Positions 1 through 5,143 of a DNA stretch of 5,159 bases are shown here, piece by piece (positions within the stretch are counted from its first letter, which is position 1; every line of letters starts with the position of its first letter). The notes under the pieces were generated by a model, which was not told the DNA's origin, made no database searches, and saw only the letters and a list, made by a program, of their open reading frames with translations. Source of the stretch: RGIG3872 sp045660245. Lineage in GTDB: Bacteria > Bacillota > Clostridia > Christensenellales > UBA1242. Both the position numbers and the translations under genes were made by a program. The DNA lies in assembly GCA_045660245.1 (NCBI GenBank), contig JAZRDJ010000059.1, forward strand, positions 1-5,159, in the 5' to 3' direction.

Positions 1-34
1 TGGCTCACAGAACGACATGGCTACGATCCGACTT
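1..34. other. Sequencing adapter remnant (DNBSEQ/BGISEQ read-2 adapter, reverse complement), not genomic
   Basis: These bases read as the reverse complement of the start of the MGI/BGI read-2 adapter, which begins AAGTCGGATCGTAGCC. The match appears to run to base 34, where genomic sequence begins. The same adapter start is found in the opposite orientation at the other end of the window. The identification rests on memory of the adapter sequence, but the full-length agreement and the outward orientation at both ends make chance very unlikely. Consequence: the last codons and the stop of the leftmost reading frame are artificial. Confidence 0.95.
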
Positions 35-1472
35 TCATATCATCAATAAAACAACCACCACCCAAATCATTTGATTTATTTGATTCAATATCTCCACCGT
101 CAATCATACCGGTTGATTTATTATACAAATATAATCCACCACCATTATGTTCCGTTGCTGTGTTGCTGTATATAAGTCCATCTCTCATTATAAAACTTGC
201 ATTATTACAAAAAATTGCGCCACCATTTGGTGCATAATTTTTACCCAAATTCCCACTAATCAGTTCATATGATCCTCCTGATAGATAAACCCCGCCACCA
301 TATCGTATCGCAGAGTTTTGATAAATTCCAAGACCACCAATGCTTCCCCTTTGCTTTACGGTAGTTGAATATGCAACAATTCCTCCACCATCATGTGCAG
401 ACATATTCCCCATGATCTGTCCAGCGAATTCATTCTCTTCTGTTCCAATCAAAAGAGTCCCTCCAGTGATAGATATTCCACCACCGTCTCTTGAAGAAGT
501 ATTATACTCAATTTGCGTAGCACCCAAGATTTCCACATTGTCAGCATTATTGCAATATAATCCACCACCAGAATATGAGGCCTCGTTATTACAAATATCA
601 CTATCTAAAATTACAAGTTTACTTGTTCCACTACTTATTCCACCACCATATATTGCGGAATTATCAATAATCTCACAATCTTCAATTATTGCTTCTGAAT
701 CAGAATGTAAATATATTCCACCACCATCACTTTTTCTTGCAATATTATTTGAAATTACACTATTCTTCATTATAATTTGGGTTTGTTGCAAACTTATCGC
801 ACCAGCACTATTAGCCACACAACCATCAATTGTCACATATTCAATATTTACATAACCAGACGAGCAATAAATTGCTCCTCCACTTCCATCATCTGAAGAA
901 CATTTTTCAAACATTGAACCAGTTATGTTAAGATTCGATTCATTTGCACAGATTGCGCCACCGGATTGCCGTGATGAACAATTTACGAATGAAGAATCTT
1001 GAATATTAATTGTTGAACCATCAGAATAAATCAAGCCAGACACGGCATTGATTCTACAATTTTCGAATGTCGAATTTTTTATATCAATAGTAGAATTACT
1101 TGTATAAATTGCGCCACCATGCTTTGGAGTTCGAACATTATCAAATACGCAATTCTCAATAGTCAACATTGCCCCATCTTGAACTATAATTGCTCTTGAG
1201 TCAGTATTAGAAAATTTGCAATTTTCAATATCAAAACTTATATTTTTCGTAACATTAAAAAATGTTTTCGATCCTGAAAAATCACAATCGCTAATAGTTA
1301 TTACTTGCCCCCCACCTTCGTCTGAGGCATTTTCTATCAACATTTCATCATTTGTCAATAACATTTTCTTGTTGTTAAATATTACAACACTAACAATCGA
1401 AACTACTATAACAACAAACACAATGATAAAGCCCCATAAATAATTAATTTTATTTTTCTTCATAATATCCAA
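21..1472 (-). CDS. Membrane-anchored right-handed beta-helix (Pmp-like repeat) surface protein, 3' end missing
   Basis: Apparent 483-residue frame, but only residues 1-479 (down to base 36) are genomic. The last four codons and the TAG at 21-23 lie wholly or partly in adapter, so the gene is truncated at the contig edge. After a short basic N-terminus (KKNK), residues about 11-32 form one very hydrophobic helix without a lipobox or clear signal-peptidase site. It is best read as a signal anchor, with the rest outside the cell. Residues about 57-479 are a solenoid: GG[AG] followed by I, L, V or C recurs with the hydrophobic residue at 122, 174, 201, 253, 279, 305, 333, 365, 395, 420, 447 and 474. 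Degenerate copies lie at 148 and 226. N-C and N-x-[AS] ladders precede the coils. This resembles chlamydial Pmp GGAI/FxxN repeats and generic parallel beta-helix adhesins; no enzyme motif is visible. The start is TTG at 1472: AGGAG at 1484-1480 lies 7 bases upstream of it but 16 from the ATG at 1463. ATA and TTA codons are frequent, unlike neighbouring genes. Exact function is unknown. Confidence 0.85.
   Translation of the reverse strand: MDIMKKNKINYLWGFIIVFVVIVVSIVSVVIFNNKKMLLTNDEMLIENASDEGGGQVITISDCDFSGSKTFFNVTKNISFDIENCKFSNTDSRAIIVQDGAMLTIENCVFDNVRTPKHGGAIYTSNSTIDIKNSTFENCRINAVSGLIYSDGSTINIQDSSFVNCSSRQSGGAICANESNLNITGSMFEKCSSDDGSGGAIYCSSGYVNIEYVTIDGCVANSAGAISLQQTQIIMKNSVISNNIARKSDGGGIYLHSDSEAIIEDCEIIDNSAIYGGGISSGTSKLVILDSDICNNEASYSGGGLYCNNADNVEILGATQIEYNTSSRDGGGISITGGTLLIGTEENEFAGQIMGNMSAHDGGGIVAYSTTVKQRGSIGGLGIYQNSAIRYGGGVYLSGGSYELISGNLGKNYAPNGGAIFCNNASFIMRDGLIYSNTATEHNGGGLYLYNKSTGMIDGGDIESNKSNDLGGGCFIDDMKVGS
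94..1118 (-). repeat. Degenerate protein-level repeats: beta-helix coils of about 26-27 residues
   Basis: Fourteen coils marked by GG[AG]x (two degenerate, SGLI and AGAI) follow one another at spacings of 26, 26, 27, 25, 27, 26, 26, 28, 32, 30, 25, 27 and 27 residues. On the plus strand this appears as recurring CCACCACC or CCACCA blocks about 75-95 bases apart. DNA identity between units is low outside the glycine codons, so this is an old, diverged array and not a recent tandem duplication. The array runs into the truncated end, so more coils probably exist beyond the contig. Confidence 0.8.
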
Positions 1473-1479
1473 TTTATTT

Positions 1480-1484
1480 CTCCT
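1480..1484 (-). promoter_or_regulatory. Ribosome binding site that selects a TTG start
   Basis: AGGAG on the minus strand with a 7-base gap to TTG at 1472-1470. The in-frame ATG at 1463-1461 is 16 bases away, too far for efficient use of this site, so TTG is the preferred initiator of the beta-helix gene. Confidence 0.7.
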
Positions 1485-1511
1485 ATATATGGAACAATTT
1501 TCTATACAAAT

Positions 1512-1543
1512 AGAATACCATACCCCCCCCCCCCACTTGTCAA
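1512..1543 (-). promoter_or_regulatory. Promoter of the beta-helix gene with a poly-G tract in its spacer
   Basis: Reading the minus strand, a perfect -35 TTGACA (1543-1538) is followed by ACTTGT-complement sequence, twelve G, and then TATGGTATTCT. The last part contains an extended -10: TGG at 1520-1518 directly before TATTCT at 1517-1512. The spacer is 20 bases in this assembly, longer than the optimal 17, and 12 of those bases are the homopolymer. An alternative -10, TATGGT (1522-1517), would give a 15-base spacer. Upstream of the -35 (about 1544-1570) the DNA is almost pure A/T, like an UP element. The predicted transcript starts near 1505, giving a leader of about 33 bases with the AGGAG site. 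Motifs are seen directly; activity is inferred. Confidence 0.65.
1523..1534. repeat. Homopolymeric tract of 12 C (12 G on the coding strand)
   Basis: Twelve consecutive C in an otherwise strongly AT-rich intergenic region. It lies inside the -35/-10 spacer of the beta-helix gene. Mononucleotide G/C tracts of this length are prone to slipped-strand length change, and such tracts in promoter spacers control phase variation in Neisseria porA and opc. The exact length in the assembly should be treated as uncertain. Confidence 0.9.
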
Positions 1544-1573
1544 ATAAAAATTTACATTTTTTTTAAATTTTTC

Positions 1574-1612
1574 AAAAATAAAAAGCTCCATGAAATATTT
1601 CATGAATCTTTT
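1574..1612 (-). terminator. Intrinsic terminator of the 170-residue protein gene
   Basis: On the minus strand, 22 bases after the TAA stop, AAAAG and CTTTT flank a perfect 16-base palindrome CATGAAATATTTCATG (1589-1604). Together they form a long, A/U-rich hairpin with a small internal mismatch. The run TTTTTATTTTT (1584-1574) follows at once. This hairpin plus U-tract is a typical Rho-independent terminator and separates this unit from the beta-helix promoter downstream. The flanking A-run could make it weakly bidirectional. Confidence 0.75.
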
Positions 1613-1633
1613 GGTACTTAACTAAAACTAACT

Positions 1634-2146
1634 TTAAACTTTTTCGTCTTCAGAATCACTTTCCATCAGTTCTTGAATGTTGAATATTTTATAGTACGGT
1701 TCAAGCCCCTTGCCTGCTCTGATTGCTTTGATTGTCTCTCTTTCTTTTCCTTTTTCTGCCCATTCAAAAGTTGTTGCAAGCATGAACCCAACACGATCAG
1801 TGTTTCCATCATAACTCACAGTTGGTTTTCCAAATGCAGAAGAAAAAGTCTTTTGAGTGGCTGAAAGAACAGATTTGTTCATTCGAGAAACAAGCATTGT
1901 TGGATCTGCATTTGCACAAACTGATGGTCTCACATAAGATACTTGCAGAGTGTCAAATTGCTTTGAATATGTCGCAAAAACCGCATGGGTTTCTCCATCA
2001 AGTTTTGCCGTGAAATAAAGCAAAGTGTTGTTTTCCACCACACTGCAATCCACGCGTCTTGGTCCAACCGGTTCTTTTTTGAAATTTTTAACAAGCAATT
2101 GTTCTGCTTTGTTTTTCAAAAAATCAAGTCTTTGTTCATTATTCAT
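1634..2146 (-). CDS. Hypothetical soluble 170-residue protein, family not recognised
   Basis: I do not recognise this protein. It has no signal peptide or membrane helix, so it is probably cytoplasmic. The N-terminal 25 or so residues (MNNEQRLDFLKNKAEQLL) look like an amphipathic helix. The middle (about 32-75) alternates in beta-strand fashion, with LLYFTAKLDG, HAVFATYSK and TLQVSYVRPS. A further helix/strand part follows, with FEWAEKGKERETIKAIRAG near residues 128-146, and the tail is acidic (MESDSEDEKV). Two cysteines (around residues 34 and 77) do not form a metal motif. The start is ATG at 2146, which has AGAGGA about 7 bases upstream. The in-frame ATG at 2167 would add seven residues but lies at or before the predicted transcription start, so it is unlikely to be used. 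Codon use matches rel (one ATA, no TTA), suggesting a long-resident gene. It lies 71 bases after rel on the same strand but has its own strong promoter and its own terminator, so it can be expressed alone. Confidence 0.85.
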   Translation of the reverse strand: MNNEQRLDFLKNKAEQLLVKNFKKEPVGPRRVDCSVVENNTLLYFTAKLDGETHAVFATYSKQFDTLQVSYVRPSVCANADPTMLVSRMNKSVLSATQKTFSSAFGKPTVSYDGNTDRVGFMLATTFEWAEKGKERETIKAIRAGKGLEPYYKIFNIQELMESDSEDEKV

Positions 2147-2170
2147 AGATCTTTCCTCTCTTTCCATGCA

Positions 2171-2199
2171 ATTATATCACCGCAAAAGCAGAGCGTCAA
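2171..2199 (-). promoter_or_regulatory. Near-consensus sigma-A promoter of the 170-residue protein gene
   Basis: TTGACG (2199-2194), a 17-base spacer, then a perfect TATAAT (2176-2171) preceded by TGA, giving an extended -10. Five of six -35 positions and all six -10 positions match consensus. Initiation is expected near 2164-2163, downstream of the first in-frame ATG (2167-2165) but upstream of the ribosome binding site and the ATG at 2146. The -35 begins 19 bases after the rel stop codon. No terminator is seen between, so readthrough from rel is also possible. Confidence 0.85.
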
Positions 2200-2217
2200 T
2201 ATCAATTTTGCAAAAAA

Positions 2218-4371
2218 CTATCTATAAACGTCATAAACCTCTTTCATTGCACCAATTTTTCCAATAATATCAGTGAGTTGCTTTCTTGAGTTGATCATCA
2301 CTCCAATGTGGATAACCACTTGCTCATTCTTTGAATTTCTGTCCATCGTGAGGAACGAAATATCAATCTTGTTTTCAGAAATCTTGTTTGAGATCGAGTT
2401 CAAAACACCATTTGCGTTTTGAGCCACAACCTTGAAACTTGCGTTGTAGAGTTCCCCGGCACTATCCTCAGACCAAACCGTGCTGATGAATCTGTCTGGT
2501 TCAAGTTCAGACAAATGTGGACAATCACTTCTGTGAATGGTGACACCCTTGCCCCTTGAGACATAACCCACAATCTGATCACCAGGGATTGGGTTGCAAC
2601 ACTTTGCAAACTTTTTGAACAAATCACTCTGACCACCAGCCACGACACTATCTCTGTCTTTTTGAGATTTTTGAACACTTGTCGTTGCTTTTTGCTCTTT
2701 CTTTTTCAAATTGATTTTTGAAATAAACTTGTTCAAGCCTTGTGATGCCGTGATCCCACCATAACCGACCATCGCAAACAAATCTTCAACCCTTGACAAA
2801 TGATATTTGTCTTGAATTTCTGCGAGTGTTTCCTTGTCTTCAAGTAGTTTTGACAATGCAAAGCCACTACGCTTTGCAAATTCCTCGAGCATTTCCTTTC
2901 CGATTTTGATATTCTCTTCCTTCTGCTCTTTTTTGAAATAAGCCCTAATTTTTGAAGCAGTGCTCTTGTTCACAATCTTGAGCCAGTCTCTTGATGGCGT
3001 CTTTTGTGGAGATGTCTGAATTTCAACGACATCCCCAGTTTTGAGTTCTGTTGTGATCGGAACCATTTTTGAATTGACTTTTGCTCCAACACATGTGTTT
3101 CCAAGTTTTGAGTGCACTGCATAAGCAAAGTCAAGAACGATTGACCCTTTTGAAAGTTCAAAGACATTGTATGATGGCGTGAACACAAAAACAGAATTTC
3201 CAAAAAAACCTGTTTTGATTATGTCCAAAAAGTCATTGCCATATTGCGCAACAGTACCGCTATCTTTGCTCTCTTCATTCTTTTTTGTCAACAGTTCAAG
3301 GTTTCCGGCTTTGCCTGTTGTGTTGACTGATCCATGCTCCTTGTACATCCAGTGTGCAGCCATACCATATTCACTGAAAATGTGCATTTCTTCAGTTCTG
3401 ATTTGGATTTCAAACGGAATGTATCCATTGTCCGTCAAATACAAAACCGTTGTGTGCAATGATCTATAAAAATTTTGCTTTGGTTGAGCAATATAATCCT
3501 TGATCCTTCCAGCAACAGGTTTCCAAATATTGTGAACTGCGCCAAGCATGGTGTAACAATCTTTGACAGTCTTTACAATAATTCTGTTTGCAATAACATC
3601 AAAAATGTTATCTTTACCCTTTTCAAGAGTTTTTTTGTAAAAACTATAAATACTCTTCACTCGGCTCTGAAGCACAGCATCAATGCCATAAATCGCTGCT
3701 TCTTTTTTGATTTTTTGTCCGATATCCTCAACAATTTCCAAACTTTGTTTGTATTTTTTGTCAAGATACTCTTTTGTGTCCTTGTATTCCTCTGGCAAAA
3801 TATACTTGAAACTCAAATCAGCAAGAACATTCTTTACGTGTCCCATTCCGAGCATCTCAGCAATTGGCACAAACAAATCCATTGTTTCTTTTGCAATTTT
3901 GACCTGTGTTTCGCGAGGCTTGATGTCAAGCGTCTGCATATTGTGCATGCGATCTGCAAGTTTGACAAATGCAACCCTTGCGTCACTCGCGAGCGCGAGG
4001 ATCATGTTTCTCAAGTTCTCAAATTCACCAGGTTTTTCACGCCTTGCTTGTTTGATGAGTTCAATCTTTGAAAACCCAACACAAATATTCAAAACCTCTT
4101 CACCAAACTTTTGCTTGATTTCAGATTCTTTTGTGTCAGTATCTTCCAAACAATCATGCAAAAAACCACTCACAACAGTCTCAAGATCTGCCTTGTGGCT
4201 CAAAAGGATTTTTGCGACTTCAAACACGTGCACAAAATAATCATCACCATTATCTCGCTTTTGCCCTGCGTGCTTTTGCTCTGCAAAGTCATAAGCCTTT
4301 TCAACAAGTTTTGCGCCAAAGTCGCCAAACACCTGTGTCACTTTTTCAAAAAATTCATTCTTAATTTCCAT
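2218..4371 (-). CDS. rel: Bifunctional (p)ppGpp synthetase/hydrolase, Rel (RelA/SpoT family)
   Basis: Makes (p)ppGpp from ATP and GDP/GTP and hydrolyses it, setting the stringent response; cytoplasmic and ribosome-associated. The protein is 717 residues, within the usual 700-750. Domains in order are as follows. The HD hydrolase (about 20-180) has R39, H48, the pair H72-D73, E76-D77 and D140/N144 in KLADRMHN, all at family spacing. The synthetase (about 230-345) has R237/K239 before IYSFYKK, D258 in FDVIANR, the bifunctional-type RIKD signature (289-292), Y302 in the G-loop and E321 in FEIQIRT. The TGS domain (about 394-454) has H420 in YAVHSKLG, the tRNA-end contact in relatives. A helical region follows, then a zinc-finger-like domain with C591, C592, H613 and C617, and a C-terminal ACT domain (about 642-717). 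Both activities should therefore be intact. Variants: the G-loop reads NFYRS where many proteins have NGYQS, and HV replaces the usual HP at residue 48. The start is ATG at 4371, with AAGG 8 bases upstream. The GTG at 4380 overlaps that site and is less likely. Confidence 0.97.
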   Translation of the reverse strand: MEIKNEFFEKVTQVFGDFGAKLVEKAYDFAEQKHAGQKRDNGDDYFVHVFEVAKILLSHKADLETVVSGFLHDCLEDTDTKESEIKQKFGEEVLNICVGFSKIELIKQARREKPGEFENLRNMILALASDARVAFVKLADRMHNMQTLDIKPRETQVKIAKETMDLFVPIAEMLGMGHVKNVLADLSFKYILPEEYKDTKEYLDKKYKQSLEIVEDIGQKIKKEAAIYGIDAVLQSRVKSIYSFYKKTLEKGKDNIFDVIANRIIVKTVKDCYTMLGAVHNIWKPVAGRIKDYIAQPKQNFYRSLHTTVLYLTDNGYIPFEIQIRTEEMHIFSEYGMAAHWMYKEHGSVNTTGKAGNLELLTKKNEESKDSGTVAQYGNDFLDIIKTGFFGNSVFVFTPSYNVFELSKGSIVLDFAYAVHSKLGNTCVGAKVNSKMVPITTELKTGDVVEIQTSPQKTPSRDWLKIVNKSTASKIRAYFKKEQKEENIKIGKEMLEEFAKRSGFALSKLLEDKETLAEIQDKYHLSRVEDLFAMVGYGGITASQGLNKFISKINLKKKEQKATTSVQKSQKDRDSVVAGGQSDLFKKFAKCCNPIPGDQIVGYVSRGKGVTIHRSDCPHLSELEPDRFISTVWSEDSAGELYNASFKVVAQNANGVLNSISNKISENKIDISFLTMDRNSKNEQVVIHIGVMINSRKQLTDIIGKIGAMKEVYDVYR

Positions 4372-4439
4372 ACAAAACACCTTGTTTTTTCAAGAACCGT
4401 GAACCAAAATTCAGCCCACAATCCCCCATTGTCAACTAT

Positions 4440-4467
4440 ATGATACCATACAAAAGCCAAAAACCAA
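4440..4467 (-). promoter_or_regulatory. Candidate rel promoter
   Basis: On the minus strand, TTGGTT (4467-4462), a 16-base spacer, then TATCAT (4445-4440) directly preceded by TGG, giving an extended -10 in the context TATGGTATCAT. The -10 matches five of six consensus positions; the -35 is weak. Transcription would start near 4433, leaving a leader of about 62 bases before ATG at 4371. A perfect TTGACA at 4435-4430 lies just downstream but lacks a good -10 at 16-18 bases, so it is a less likely core element. Confidence 0.5.
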
Positions 4468-4517
4468 AGCCCCAAAAACAAATTTATTATAATTTTTGTA
4501 AAATTTTGCTCATTAGT

Positions 4518-4546
4518 TTTAAAAAACACTCTATTCGTGATAAAAT
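4518..4546 (+). promoter_or_regulatory. Candidate promoter of the 185-residue membrane protein gene
   Basis: TAAAAT at 4541-4546 is preceded by TGA (4538-4540), giving an extended -10 that matches five of six positions. The -35 region at 17-base spacing (TTTAAA, 4518-4523) is poor, as often seen with extended -10 promoters. A start near 4553 would give a leader of about 20 bases holding the ribosome binding site. It is divergent from the rel promoter, with the two -35 regions about 50 bases apart. Confidence 0.5.
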
Positions 4547-4560
4547 TATAAAAAAAGCAA

Positions 4561-4566
4561 AAGGAG
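4561..4566 (+). promoter_or_regulatory. Strong ribosome binding site of the 185-residue gene
   Basis: AAGGAG with a 6-base gap to the ATG at 4573. It is a perfect Shine-Dalgarno core and fixes the start of the plus-strand gene. Confidence 0.85.
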
Positions 4567-4572
4567 CAACAC

Positions 4573-5130
4573 ATGTTCTGGAACAAATCCCAACGAAAAC
4601 TCGACAAAGAAATAACAAAAGGCTCAAGACTATTTGTAGAAAATGAAGAAAACATCATCATCAGTGTAAAATCCAATCATCACGATCAAATTTTTTCTGA
4701 ATATAATTATGAGAGCAAAACAACCCTCAACAAAAACTTGTGTGAATATCTTTGGGACAATGCAAAACTTGCCCCCGCAGACAAAAATCTCACAATCAAA
4801 ATTCATGATACCTCAAACCTTTCAAAATCTGAAGTTGAGTCTGCAATCAAAACACACTACCGCAGGGAATATGCCGACGCTAAAAACGATCTGAAAAAGA
4901 TCAACATTTTCTCACTGGCTTGCACCACTCTTGGCGTTTTGTTCTTGATTGCGCTCTTCTTTTTACACAAATTTGTGAACAACTATTTCATTGACATCAT
5001 TTTTGAAATCATTGCATGGGTTTTTGTGTGGGAGGCCGTTGACAAATGGTTCCTCGAACGCCCGGCTTTGCACAAAAGGTGCATAAGAATCCAAAAACTT
5101 TACGCCGCGAAAATAGTAATTGTGAAATAA
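4573..5130 (+). CDS. Hypothetical 185-residue protein with two membrane helices, family not named
   Basis: I cannot give this protein a function. Residues 1-110 are hydrophilic and mixed alpha/beta, with EENIIISVKS (25-34) likely a strand and SEVESAIKTHYRREYADAKNDLKK (86-109) a long charged helix leading to the membrane. Two hydrophobic helices follow at about 112-133 and 137-157, joined by a very short loop (HKFVNN), so both termini should be on the same, probably cytoplasmic, side. The C-terminal stretch is distinctive: IIAWVFVWEAVD is followed by basic KWFLERPALHKR and a final LYAAKI segment. I recall similar 'WVFxWEAVD..F.ER' endings in uncharacterised Bacillota proteins, but that is memory, not a search. 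The start is certain from AAGGAG 6 bases upstream. The gene is divergent from rel. Its TAA stop is only 13 genomic bases before the adapter, so no terminator or downstream partner can be seen. Codon use is ordinary for the window (three ATA codons). Confidence 0.88.
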   Translation: MFWNKSQRKLDKEITKGSRLFVENEENIIISVKSNHHDQIFSEYNYESKTTLNKNLCEYLWDNAKLAPADKNLTIKIHDTSNLSKSEVESAIKTHYRREYADAKNDLKKINIFSLACTTLGVLFLIALFFLHKFVNNYFIDIIFEIIAWVFVWEAVDKWFLERPALHKRCIRIQKLYAAKIVIVK

Positions 5131-5143
5131 TTATATCAAAAAC

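Noticed and set aside
340..855. A plus-strand 171-codon frame rich in Pro-Pro-Pro.
   Set aside because: It is the antisense shadow of the glycine codons (GGT GGT GGA) in the beta-helix gene. It has no ribosome binding site and the repeats are fully explained by the other strand.
3475..4240. Long plus-strand frames opposite rel.
   Set aside because: They overlap fully with a complete, highly conserved Rel coding sequence and have no recognisable motifs or start signals.
4372..4380. GTG at 4380 as the rel start, adding three residues.
   Set aside because: The GTG overlaps the best ribosome binding site (AAGGTG), which is correctly placed for the ATG at 4371.
4381..4394. Small hairpin CTTG-AAAAAA-CAAG next to the rel ribosome binding site, as a possible translation switch.
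   Set aside because: Only four pairs with an A-only loop; too weak to support a regulatory claim.
4430..4435. A perfect TTGACA as the rel -35.
   Set aside because: No acceptable -10 lies 16-18 bases downstream (GAATTT matches two of six), whereas an extended -10 lies immediately upstream of it.
4338..4676. A minus-strand 112-codon frame rich in Phe across the rel/185-residue gene gap.
   Set aside because: It overlaps the starts of two well-supported genes and their promoters, is low in complexity, and has no ribosome binding site.
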